From: Globisporangium splendens
Taxonomy: Eukaryota > Oomycota > Peronosporomycetes > Pythiales > Pythiaceae
Reading direction: 5' to 3'
Assembly: GCA_006386115.1 (NCBI GenBank)
Contig: VFIW01000038.1
Location: 485,248 to 549,247, forward strand
DNA length: 64,000 nt
A program made the position numbers and the translations under genes. Positions within the stretch are counted from its first letter, which is position 1. Every line of letters begins with the position of its first letter. The notes under the pieces are model-generated. The model ran no database searches. It was not told the DNA's origin and saw only the letters and a list, made by a program, of their open reading frames with translations. Shown piece after piece: positions 8,113 through 20,100 of this stretch.

Positions 8113-11100
8113 ATGCGCTTCTTCTGGCCGCTGCGCGACCGCTCCCCGTCCACGGACAGCGAGTGCTCCACAGCCAGTCAGAGCAGCCTCGCCAGCGACG
8201 CGTCTTTTTATAGCGCAGCTGGCGGGGAGGAGATGAGCACCGCGCCCTCTCGCCCAGCGGACCCGATAGTGGACCTCCGAGGGGATCCGCCAGCGGATCC
8301 ACTGGGGGATCCACCAGAGGATCCGCTGGGGGACCAGCCGCCCATGCCGTGCTTCACGTTTGGAGCCGGCTGGGAGCCGCAAGACCCCCTCCGAGTCGCC
8401 GCGGGAGGTGCAAGCTTCCCGGGCCCCCAGCCACCCCCAGGCGCTGCAACTTCGGGCACGGGTGCGCAACCTGCTGCGCCCATTGCACCTCAACGTGCTG
8501 CGGCGCGGACGACCTCTGGCAGAAATGACAGAATCGCGCCGTCCTCCGCGCCGCAGCTCGTTTTTGACATCGAAGCGCCGTCCGCCCGATCCGCTCCGGG
8601 CGGACGGGTCCAAGATCCGAGCGGACGCGCCCTCCCCCCAGCTTTTCTCGGTCTCCCACTGACCGAGAACCGAGCTGATGGCGCTGCCCCAACAGCAGCG
8701 CCTCGAGCCCCGACGCCAGCCGAAGCCCCCCTCGACCGCGCCAGCCACACTGGCTCGCTCCGACCACCAGCGACTCTCCCGCCGACCGCCGCCGACTCCC
8801 TCGCCGACTGCGCGCCCCCCGCTCTCCCTGACCCCCCTTGTGCTCGCCCAGAACGAGGCGAATCGCTCGCCGATGGGCGAGCACCCGATCTCGCCACCGA
8901 GCGTGACGAGATTCCAGCACCAGCGCCACCGTCTTCCCCCCGTGAACTCTTGCAGCCGCTCAACGGCAGCTCCCAAGACGTGGCGCTGGCGGTGTACGCG
9001 CACAACGCCGCGCTCTTTGAGTGCACGTTGTGTGCGCACACCGCGCGGGATCTCGCCGCGCTCCAACAGCATCGGCGCTCCGCGCACCGCAACACCCGCT
9101 TCGTGGACCACTTCCACAGCGGGTGCGCGTGCGGCGTGAGCTTTTTCTCGCGTGCGGCGGCGACCAAGCACGCGCGCGAATGTCCAGAGAGCGCGTTCTC
9201 GGCCGCCGCCGCCGCGCGCACCGCAGCGGCCAACACCGCAGGTATGTCTCTCGGCGCCGACGAACGCGACGACCTCGCGTCCGCCGGCGTCTTGCATGAT
9301 GTTGCATCCCCCGCCTTTGGCAGCATTTTGCCGGCTGCGCTTGCGACCGCGGCAGACGCACCGAGCGCCACCGCGACCGCAGACGCAGCCACGCAGCAGA
9401 GCACTGTGCCCCCCGCTGCCGCCCAACCCCCCGGCGTGCGCACGTCCCCCCCGTGCCGCGCGCCCTCTCGCCACCGTCCGCGCTGCGGATTGGTGGCAAA
9501 CGCCGACGCCTCAACGGCGACGACGACGACAGCGGCGGTGACCTCGATGTGCTGATGCACGACGAGGACATCGCTGCACACGTGGAGGCGCTCCCAGAGC
9601 CGCACCACAACGGCGCAGCAGCACCTGTGCCGACCGGCCCCGCGACCACGCGCCGCCGCCACACGCGATGGGGACCCAGAGTGCTCGTGAACGTGGCGCG
9701 CCTTCCGCGCCGCACTCACACACGCTGGGGCCCTCCACTCCACCGCGACCACCAGCATGCAGCAAACATGGAGAACTCGAACCAGCTGCGGGTGGCCGCG
9801 GCGGAGGACGCAGCGACAGCGCGGAACGCGAGCGCAACAGCAGCAGCGACAGCGACGACCGCGCCAACGCGCCAACGACGACGCAGACGACCGACACCAG
9901 CGACGAGCGCGGCAACCGCGACAACCACGACGACACGCGAACCGACGCCGAGTACGACAACAAGCACCAGAGACGCGCCGACGCGCCAACGACGCCGCGG
10001 ACGATCGAGAGCGGCGACAACAACGACGAGCGCGCCGACTGCGAACACGAGCGCGACGACGGCGACACCTGCGACGACGACACGCGCGACACCTGCGAGC
10101 GCGACAACGACAGCAACGACTCGAACCAAGGCACCGGGTCCGACGGCAACAGCGACGGCCACAGCTCCGACGGCGACACCATCGGACGCAACCTGGACCC
10201 TGCGATTTGACGGCGCATGCCGCCACAACCCAGGGCCAGGCGGAGCTGGCGCAGCGCTGTTCGCCCCCGACGGAGCCGTAGTATGGACTTGCGTCCACTA
10301 CATGCCCGGCACCGAGACGAACAACACGGCCGAGTACACGGCCATGCTGACGGGTGTCGAGAGCGCAGTGCAGCACGGCGCCACGAGCCTGCGCGTGGAA
10401 GGCGACAGCCACCTTGTGCTGTCGCAGGTACGCGGCACGTTCGCCTGCGCGAACAAACGCCTGCGCGGCCTGCGCAACCGCGTCCGCGCGGCACTGCGGC
10501 GCATCGAGTGCACGCGGCTGGTGCACATCGACCGGCAGGCCAACGCGCACGCCGACCGCCTCGCCAACCGCGCGCTCGACACCAAGCGCACCAAGACTCA
10601 GTGCGCGCAGCACTGTGAGGGCGATGAGCGCTGCTACCACCCTGAGCGGCCCCTGGCGTCCCGCAGCGAACGGCCAGCACCCGAGCAACAGCGCAGCGAC
10701 CACGGCGACTCCGCCCACGACCACGCCGACAACGACGTGGACATGGAAGCGGACGAGGCCGACGCCGCGACAGCAGCGCGCAATGAAGGCGAGCTCTTTC
10801 CGGCCATGCCGCTCAGCGCGGACGCGTTCCCTGCCCGGCAGCCGCGACTGCGCCTCCGTCAGCTCAGCGACGAGGAATTCGACGCAGCCGCGGCGGCCGT
10901 GGAGCAGATGGCGCAGATCTGGGCGTGCCGCATTGACGACGCCCCAGATTGGGACACGGGCGAAGGGTACATCCAGGCCCTACCCACCCAGCTCCGCGCC
11001 GCGCTCCAGCAGTACAGCGTCCCCCCGCCCGTCCAGCCGCCAGCGCGCCGCACCCGTGCGCCGCCCAAGCCAGCCCGACCGTCGCGCACTGCGCACGACC

Positions 11101-14030
11101 ACCGCGAGCAGCGTCTCGACGAGGCGCTCGACGACCTCGCGGCAGTGCAGCAGCGCGCCGCGCCCGACCGCCAGCAAATCAAGAAGGCGCGGCGGCGGGT
11201 GGCGAGGATCCGGGCGGCGCTCGAGACCCAGCGCGTGCGCCAGCAGTTTGGGACGCGCGAACGCGAGTGCGTCGAGGCCATCCTCGCGCGCGCGCATCCA
11301 GACGCGACGGCACCGTCGCCGGCCACGTGCCCGCTGCCGAGCGAGACGCTCCAGCAACACTTTACGGGCACGTGCACGCCGGCGACGACCTTTGACTACG
11401 ACGCCGCTGAGGGCGCCAAGTTCCGCGACTCGATCCGACCGTCGGCCACGACCGAGGAACACGACGCCGACGCACTGTGCGACGCGCCGACGGTCGACGA
11501 GGTCGAGGACCAGCTCAAACGCGCGAAGGCGGCGACGAGCCCCGGCCACGATGGCATCGGGTACGACGTGCTCAAGCGTTTCGCAACGCAAATCGCGCCG
11601 ATGCTCGCCGCCGCCTTCGCGTTCTGCTGGCGCCACCAGCGCGTACCGGCCGTGTGGAAGGTCGGCAACGTCCGCTTGATCCACAAGAAGGGAGACGCTG
11701 TCGACCCATCCAACTGGCGGCCGATTTGCCTCCAGCCCACCGTGTACAAACTTTACACCGGGCTGCTCGCGCAGCGCCTGTCACGATGGCTGGAGGCAAA
11801 CGGCCGCCTGCCGATGACGCAGAAGGGGTTTCGGCCATTCAACGGGTGCCACGAGAACAATTTCGTGAGCACCACGTTGCTGGACCAGACCCGGCGCCTG
11901 CACCGCAAGTTGTACCTCGTCTGGTACGACTTGCGGGACGCGTTCGGCTCGCTGCCGCAGCAGCTTATGTGGAGCGTGCTGGCAGACATGGGCGCGGCAC
12001 CAGAGTTTGTGCAGCGCTGCCGCACGCTCTACGCGGACGCGTCCTTCACCATCACCAACGCCGCGGACGGCACCACACAGCCGATCCGTCGCGAGGTGGG
12101 GGTGTTCCAAGGCTGTCCGCTGAGCCCACTTCTCTTCATCACCGCGCTCGCACCGCTGCAACGCGTGCTCGAGCGGCTTGATGGCGTCGGCGTTGCGCTC
12201 GCGGACGGCGTGCGACCGTGCTGCGCAGCGTACGCCGACGACATTAAGGTTTACTGTGACAGCGCCGACGGCATCCGCCGGTGCCACGACGCTGTCACAC
12301 AATTCTTGTCGTGGACGGGGTTGCGTGCGAACCCAAAGAAATGCGCAGCCCTCGGAGTCACAACGAATGCGCGTGGCAACCCCGTCCTCGACAAGACTCT
12401 CCAGCTCGCCGTGGACGACGAAGCCATCCCCACGCTCGGGCTACATGAGTCCTACGCGTACCTCGGCGTGGGTGATGGCTTCGACCACGTGCGCCACCGC
12501 CTCCAGCTCGAACCCAAGCTCAAGCAGCTCAAGCTGGAGGCGGTGGCGCTACTGCGATCGGAGCTGGCGCCATGGCAGATTCTCAAGGCGCTCAAGGTAT
12601 ACATCTACCCGAAGGTAGAGTACGCCTTGCGGCACCTACGCCCGCTCCGATCGCAGCTCGAAGGCTTCGACCGAGCAGTCAGCCGCGGCATGCGCCACCT
12701 GCTGCGCCTCCCACCCACCGCGACGACAGAGATCCTCTACTCGCCAACGTCTAGCGGTGGGTTGGGACTATTGCCTCTCGTGGAGACACACCAGGCGCTC
12801 CAGGTGGCGCACGCATGGCAGATGCTGCACTCCAAGGACCTTGCGATCCGCGCCATTGCGCGAGAGCAGGTCGTGCAGATCTGCCGCACGCGCCACACTC
12901 TGGACGTCGAGCACTGGCGAGACGGCGAGCGCAGAGAAGAGATGGTGCAGCTCTTTCTCAACTCGAAGCTCGCCGATTCGCCACACGCCCCGTCCAAGCG
13001 ACGCAACGGCGACATCGGTTCGCTCTGGGTGGACGTCCAGCGCCACCTGCGGACATGGGAGCTGGCGCTGGACACCCGCCACGACAACGGCACCACCGAG
13101 CTGCTGCAACTGAAGGTGCCGCACCACCACAAGTGGCTCAGCCACAAAACGGTACTGCGGCACCTGAAGCTGCACCTCAAGCTCCGCCACCTGGAGCGGT
13201 GGAGGTCCATGACGGACCAAGGACGCACTGTGCGCGCACACGGCGGTGCCGGCGCCAAGTTCGTGTCGACTGCGGCGGGCCTGACCGATGCGGAATATCG
13301 GTTCGCGATCCAAGCCCGCCTGAACCAAGTCGACACGAACGCGACGCTCAAGCGCCGCCGCCTACGAGCCAACGCCACCTGCCGCGCACCGAACTGCTCG
13401 AGAGCAGAGACGCTGGCGCACGTTCTCAACCATTGTGCGCCGAACATGGACACAATTCGCCAGCGTCACGACAGCGCACTGGAGCAGATCGGAGCGCAAC
13501 TGCAGTGCATGGTCGACCGCTCCCGTGGATCCCAGGAGATCCGACTGAACCAGACGGTACCGGGATACACGGGAGCGGCGCTCCGACCCGACATCCAGGT
13601 CAGCAATCCAGCGGCCAAGACCATGGTGATTGCCGACCTGGCGATCACCTTTGAAGACCAGCCGGCCAGTCAGCAGGCATCCTCGTCGCTCCAACTCAGC
13701 CACGACCACAAGATCCTCAAATACCAACCGATCGTGGCTGAGTTGCAGCACAAGGGCTGGCGGGTTCAGACGGCGGCCATCATCTACGGCTCGCTCGGCT
13801 CGGTTCACCCCAGCAACTTTGTGACTTACACAGAGAAGCTGGGGCTGCTCAAGCGTGAGGCTCGACGGCTAAACATCCAGCTGTCGAGCCATTGCATCAG
13901 AGCAAGCCACCGCATCTGGAACTGGCATTGCAGCCAGCACCGGATGCGGCAACAAAGCGGCACTGCCTCGCGAGCACCGCGCGGACCTGGGGGGGTCCCG
14001 CGGAGCACATCGCAGGCAGAGGCACGGTAA
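8113..14030 (+). pseudogene. A-type polyprotein of A2, broken by one base lost in a C run
   Basis: The frame starting MRFFWPL at 8113 is intact through the two zinc fingers. At about 9427-9432 a run of seven C, as in all other A copies, has only six C. Translation then leaves the frame and stops at 9555. The correct frame resumes at once and stays open to 14030 through RNase H, RT, zinc knuckle and endonuclease. Everything else matches the intact copies, so restoring one base would give about 1972 aa. Homopolymer loss is a common sequencing error, so functional status is undecided. Confidence 0.87.
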
Positions 14031-14050
14031 GCAGGTCATATTGACCGAAA

Positions 14051-14088
14051 GGGCACCATCCACGTAGGACACCACCCTAGCAAACCCA
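14051..14088 (+). promoter_or_regulatory. Conserved 3' UTR block (A2)
   Basis: Identical to the A1 block, 21 nt after the stop codon, although the next unit is B-type. The block therefore belongs to the upstream element's 3' end. Confidence 0.5.
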
Positions 14089-14185
14089 GTTCAGTATATT
14101 GACACCCTCCACTTAGTGACATGCATATTCAAACCGATACATATTCGTTAGGAGAGGTTACTAACTGGTAATATATCATCATTTC

Positions 14186-14334
14186 TCTGTTCTAATCAGT
14201 GTGAAAACTGATTGCCGGGCGACAAACCCGGCTTTATTTTCACATTTATTTCTGAGCTCGGTCGGACTGCGAGCAGCTTGCTGCCTCGTCTCTGGCTCGG
14301 TTTCCCGGGGATTGCACCTTCCCCCGGCGAGGCC
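14186..14334 (+). ncRNA. U2 snRNA 3' segment, type B (B1 leader)
   Basis: 149 nt. IIa and IIb are identical to type A, but stem-loop III differs strongly in sequence (GAGC...GCTC outside, CGAG...CTCG and CAG-CTTG-CTG inside) and still folds with the CTTG tip. The Sm site is ATTTCTGA, which fits AUUUNUGR. Stem-loop IV has ATTGCA in its loop. The segment follows an A element, yet is of the type of the B element downstream. Confidence 0.77.
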
Positions 14335-14679
14335 AACCCTCTATATTACGGTAGTTGTCTATTCCCTTGTTATCTTTACTGTGTTGTTTATATTTGCTAC
14401 CCTTCTATTTCGCTATTGTTCTTTCTGCTCTTTCGGTAGTCGGAAACAGTACCTAATTAGACAGGCGCAGAGTAGACAGGCGGTAGTGTAACTTGCGTGT
14501 CAAAAAAAAAAAAAGAAGAAAAAAAAAAAAAAAAAAAAAGTCGACCCCACAAAAGAGCACTTTGCCACGCTTCTAGAGCGAACTAAAACAAAAGAAAAAC
14601 ATCAAAAGTAAGAAGACACGCAGGGCTACAAGAGAACACAAGGAATAGATAATTTTACCATAATATATCAACAGTTGGT
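14335..14679 (+). other. B1 5' leader between U2 segment and start codon
   Basis: 345 nt without a supported gene. The first part is T-rich (to about 14440). It is followed by repeated ACAGGCG motifs, an A tract at 14502-14539 whose length differs between B copies, and an A-rich stretch up to the start ATG. Small frames here run through the U2 segment and are not credible. The leader shows no similarity to the A leader. Confidence 0.7.
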
Positions 14680-15483
14680 ATGCGTCTCTACTGGCCCCGT
14701 TTCGAGACCCGCGACCGCGCGGACTCCATCGGGAGCAACGCCTCCACTGTCTCGTCCAGTCAGGGGTCGCTCGGCAGCGATGCCGGCTTCCTCCTAGACA
14801 GCGACGAGGACAGCGACGTCGAGGACGACCTCGACAACGACGAAGACCACCACCACCACGCTCACGAAGACCCGCCGCCGCCACCACCACCCCAAACCCG
14901 CGCCACGGTCACGGAGGTGCACCCGCACAGAGGACCACACTACGTGTGCACTCTGTGTGGGTTCAGCGCCCCCCACATGTTCGTGCTCGGCCGCCACCGC
15001 GCACTCGCACACGAGAATGACCACTTTGTGGACATCTTCACGTGCGAGTGTGCGTGCGACCGGCACTTTACCACCCGCGGTGCTGCTGCTAACCACGAAC
15101 GTGGATGCAGCACCGCCCAGAACACTACCACACTTGGCCTTGCGCCACAGAATGATGGTCCTGACCCGGAGACAGCCGCGCCAAGCAGCATCCCCGAGCC
15201 AGGGCCACCCCCAACCACGATGTCCCCCCCCGCCACGGTACCCGAGCGCACTTCAACGTGCACGAGTACCGTCGGCTACCAAACCGAGGGTGCCAAGAGG
15301 CGCCGCCTCGCCCCTCCCCTCCCCGATGACGAACGTCAGCAAGGTGCCAGTGTACCCCCCTCCCAGACGACGGTGTTCCTCACCGACCTGCTGACGCTCA
15401 CCCGGTACCGAGTACACCAAGACAACGACGCCGCACACCCAGTCCCCCCTCCAGCGACGACAACGACAACAACCAACACTCAG

Positions 15484-15538
15484 GTAAGTATAGTGAACTC
15501 AAATGAAATGGTTATTAACTATGATTATGCCCCTACAG
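15484..15538 (+). other. Intron-like cassette in B1 (55 nt)
   Basis: CAG before GTAAGTATAG, then TTATTAACTATG (branch-like), then CCCCTACAG: every mark of a short GT-AG intron. Unspliced it is in frame. Removing all 55 nt gives a shifted frame that ends after about 70 codons. Using the second donor GTATAG 4 nt downstream removes 51 nt and keeps the polyprotein frame. Confidence 0.55.
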
Positions 15539-16067
15539 CGACGGTTTTCGGCCCCCAGACCGAAAATCCAATATACGAAAACGAGAACCCGAGCACCTAC
15601 GAAGACGACGACGCATGGGCGGAGTCAACCGACAGTGCCCGAGCACAAATCGACATCCCTCCGGCCCAGACCAGCTTTTTTGACGAAGAAAACTCAAGTT
15701 TGGATGCGGCAATTGCGGTTTCTGGCCCTGGGACCGCCGTAACGGCTAATCTCAGGCCAGGAACTCCACGCACAACCGCCGCAACATGTGAGATGACCCA
15801 GGACCCAGCTCCAATGACTGGTCTGAGTGCAGAACCGGCACATTTGACCCAATTTGGACCTGGTGCACCTACGAACCCAGCTCCAGCGACCAGCCCAAGT
15901 ACGGAAAGTGCACTTTTGACCAGATTTGGTGCAAATGCAACCAGGGACCAAGCATCTGGTGCTAGTCCAGGGCCTGTGTCAGCTATTGCTGGTGGCACAG
16001 GAGCAAATGCAAGACCAGAACCGACCGAAAGTGCACTTCCGCGTGCGCGGCCACCCCGCGCGAACCT

Positions 16068-17146
16068 AACTACTGCTCGGAACAGTAGTTTGGGCCCCAG
16101 AAATGCAATTTCTGTGGGGGAAAGTGCAAATGCACGGACAACTACTGCTCCGAGCAGTAGTTTGAGCCATGAGAACGCTCCGCCCGTGCCAGAGAATGCT
16201 CTAGCACGTCTAACTACTGCTCGGAACAGTAGTTTGGGCCCCAGAAATGCAATTTCTGTGGGGGAAAGTGCAAAAATGCAATTTCTGTGGGGGAAAGTGC
16301 AAATGCACGCACAATTACTGCTCCGAGCAGTAGTTTGAGCCATGAGAACGCTCCGCCAGTGCCAGAGAATGCTCTAGCACGTCCAACTACTGCTCGGAAC
16401 AGTAGTTTGGGCCCCAGAAATGCAATTTCTGTGGGGAAAAGTGCAAATGCACGCACAACTACTGCTCCGAGCAGTAGTTTGAGCCATGAGAACGCTCCGC
16501 CCGTGCCAGAGAATGCTCTAGCACGTACAACTACTGCTCGGAACAGTAGTTTGGGCCCCAGAAATGCAATTTCTGTGGGGGAAAGTGCAAATGCACGAAC
16601 AACTACTGCTCCGAGCAGTAGTTTGAGCCATGAGAACGCTCCGCCCGTGCCAGAGAATGCTCTAGCACGTACAACTACTGCTCGGAACAGTAGTTTGGGC
16701 CCCAGAAATGCAATTTCTGTGGGGGAAAGTGCAAATGCACGCACAACTACTGCTCCGAGAAGTAGTTTGAGCCATGAGAACGCTCCGCCCGTGCCAGAGA
16801 ATGCTCTAGCACGTCCAACTACTGCTCGGAACAGTAGTTTGGGCCCCAGAAATGCAATTTCTGTGGGGGAAAGCGCAAATGCACGCACAACTACTGCTCC
16901 GAGCAGTAGTTTGAGCCATGAGAACGCTCCGCCCGTGCCAGAGAATGCTCTAGCACGTCCAACTACTGCTCTGAACAGTAGTTTGGGCCCCAGAAATGCA
17001 ATTTCTGTGGGGGAAAGTGCAAATGCACGCACAACTACTGCTCCGAGCAGTGGTTTGAGCCATGAGAACGCTCCGCCCGTGCCAGAGAATGCTCTAGCAC
17101 GTCCAACTACTGCTCGGAACAGTAGTTTGGGCCCCAGAAATGCAAT
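16068..17146 (+). repeat. 144-bp tandem repeat in B1 (7 units plus partial)
   Basis: Units of 144 bp (48 codons) starting AACTACTGCTCGGAACAGTAG. Each contains two short inverted repeats (ACTACTG...CAGTAGT and ACTACTGCT...AGCAGTAGT). The spacing of first and last unit starts is 1037 bp, seven units plus 29 nt; the 29 nt is a duplicated piece that breaks the frame. Confidence 0.93.
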
Positions 17147-20100
17147 TTTGGAGGCGGCTAGTACAGCGATGAGAACGAGGACTCAAGGAGAGCGAACCCT
17201 CACCGCGAACCCATTGAATTGGAGGTCAGACACGGTGCCAGCGGCCCGTCCTGACCGAAATGAGCGAGTTTTGACGGCGAGACCGTCTCGATGGCGATCC
17301 GCAACCACTCCTACGACGCCAATCACGACTGAAGCTATCAACGAGACCCCGGCGACCACGACAACGACCCAAGCGATCACGCCAGAAGCACCAGACGACG
17401 GCCGGCCATGGTTATTGAGATTTGATGGAGCATGTCCAGGAAATCCAGGGAAAGGAGGCGCTGGATCAGCCCTCTATGAACCTGGAGGAGCCATCCTCTG
17501 GACATGCCACCACTTTCTACCCGAGAATTTCAACACAAACAACACCGCCGAGTACACAGCGTTACTCGACGGCGTCCAGGCGGCCAAACGACATGGAGCA
17601 AGGCGACTCCGAGTGGAAGGGGATAGCATACTCGTCATCAGGCAGGTCCGAGGCATATATGCATGCGGCAATAAGCGTCTGAGAGCACTTAGAAACCGCA
17701 TCCTCGGATGCCTACGGAGCCTCGACAGCTTCGAGCTCCACAACATCGACCGCAAGGCAAACACCCAAGCGGACGCACTCGCAAACCGTGCACTCGACCA
17801 CGCCGCAACGAAATCGGTGTGCGCGGTGCACTGTGCTGGCGATGACCGATGCTGGACCCCGATCCAACGGAAGACGACCTCGCAGCTGCCATCACCCAAG
17901 GCCACCGTCGGTTGAGGAAATGAAGGAAAACCAGCGTACGATGACGAAGACGAAGTAGTGCGCCGTGATGAGGGAAGGTGGTACGCACCTTGTACGACTG
18001 GTACACCAGGCACGATCCGGCCAAACGACCAAGACTGTCGCGCCAACTACGAGCGCTTGAGTTGAGACTAGGATGAAAGAGTCCGAGCGTCATCGAGATG
18101 TTTCGCAAGAAGATGGCCACCAGATCACCGGTCTGTGAGGTTGTGAACGGGAAGGATATTACAGCACTTCTATGCAAATGTATGACCTATCCAGGCGTAA
18201 TACTACACAACGAAGAAACCCCGATCAATGATGAAGACCAAGAAGAAAACCACAGCGACCAAGACGATGATGCGACCACCACGACCAAGCACACAGCACC
18301 GTGAAGCGCGACTTGAAGAAGCACTCGACGACCTGATCATCGCACAGCGGGCTGAACCCAGCCAACAAGGACGCATCCAAAAAGCACGTCGGCGGGTGGG
18401 CCGAGTGAAAGCGGCAATCCTGAGATCAAAGCTCCGGCTCAAATTTGAGCAAAAAGAAAAAGAGTGCGTACAGGAACTCCTCCGAGGAGTGAACGAGGAC
18501 GTCACTGAGGGTCCAATGGAAGACACCACCTGTCCCATCGGCAGGGAGGACCTGTACGCATTCTTCCAAGGCGTCAACACACCGAACATGGTGTTTGACT
18601 TTGACAGCGATGTAGGAGCACCGTTCCGAGCGGTGCTCCAGCGGCTGCCACCCCCGGAGCAGGTCCGAGAGGCATTAACCGATGACCTCACGATAGATGA
18701 GATCGAGGACCAACTCCAGATCGTGAACGGTGCCTCCAGCCCCGGACTGGATGGCATCGGCCACGATGTATATAAGCACTTCCGGCTCCAGTTGCTACCC
18801 GCACTCCACGCAGCCTTCAGCTTCTGCTGGAAGCACAGAAAGGTCCCCACTGCGTGGAAAGTGGGCACGGTCAGGCTCCTATACAAAAAGGGAGACCCGA
18901 ACCAACCCAGCAACTGGAGACCGATATGCTTGCAACAATGCATCTACAAGCTCTACTCAGGCATCCTTGCGAAGAGATTCACTCGTTGGATGGACACCAA
19001 CGAGCGATTCTCACTAGCGCAGAAGGGATTCAGAGCATTCAATGGATGCCACGAACACAACTTCCTGAGCACCTCGCTCCTCGACCAAACGAGACGGATG
19101 CACAGGAAGTTGTACAACGTGTGGTATGACCTGAAGAATGCCTTCGGGTCCCTGCCACAGGAGCTCATGTGGCGAGTCCTCGGGATGCTCCGAGTCGATG
19201 CTGCTTTCATCGAGCGCGCTCAGAACATCTACGAGGACTCCCACTTTGTCGTGAACAACGCCCACGATGGCCCCACGGACCCCATCCGCCAGGAGATCGG
19301 CGTGTACCAGGGTTGCCCGCTCAGTCCGTACCTCTTCATTGCGGCCCTGATACCGCTGCTCCGAGGGCTCCAGGAGCTACCTGGCGTGGGAGTGCCGCTC
19401 GCGGAGAACTTCAGACCATGTGTCTCGGCGTACGCCGACGACATCAAGATCTTCAGTGACTCCGCGAGCGGCATCAGGTCAGCGCACCAACTAGTGGAAC
19501 GTTTCCTGAAATGGACCACGATGCGAGCCAACCCGTCCAAGTGCGCTCTGCTGGCGGTAACCACGAACTCCCGTGGGAACCCTGAGCTCGACACCGAGCT
19601 CCAGCTGCATCTGGACGGCACCCCGATACCCAGGCTCACTCTCAGCGACAGCTATGCATACCTAGGTATCGGGGATGGCTTTGACCACATCCAGCGCAGG
19701 TTTGCCTTGGTGCCAAAGCTGGGGGAGTTGAAAAAGAACGTGGTGGCACTCCTCCGCTCACCTTTGGCACCATGGCAGATCCTGAAGGCAGTGAAGACGT
19801 ACATCTACCCCCAGGTAGAATACGCGCTCCGCCATCTCAGGCCCCTGCACTCCCAACTCCAGGGTTTCGACCGCGTACTGAGCAAGGGTCTGAGGCACCT
19901 CCTCCGCCTACCCAGTTCCGCCACCACAGCGTTCATGTACGCACCGACATCCCATGGAGGCCTGGGGCTACTGCCACTCACCGAGCTCCATGCAGCACTG
20001 CAGATAGCTCATGGGTGGCAGATGCTCCACTCCAAAGACCACACCATCCAGGCGGTGGCGCGCACGCAGATCACGCAGATCATACGAAAGCGCTACCGGC

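Larger units (their letters stand above)
7853..14185 (+). mobile_element. A2: A-type Utopia-like retrotransposon, single-base frameshift
   Basis: The 6333-bp unit follows A1 directly. U2 segment 7853-7999, leader 8000-8112, polyprotein 8113-14030, 3' UTR 14031-14185. It is closest to A1: both lack the 12-bp linker insertion, have one 39-bp unit, and share the substitution giving LNGSSQ where A3-A6 have LDGSSQ. Confidence 0.93.

Noticed and set aside
14201..14491. Small frames of 75-96 codons at B unit starts
   Set aside because: They run through the U2-like segment and leader and have no counterpart in A.
16068..17146. CRISPR-like or satellite array
   Set aside because: Units are contiguous 144-bp coding repeats without unique spacers and lie inside the polyprotein frame.
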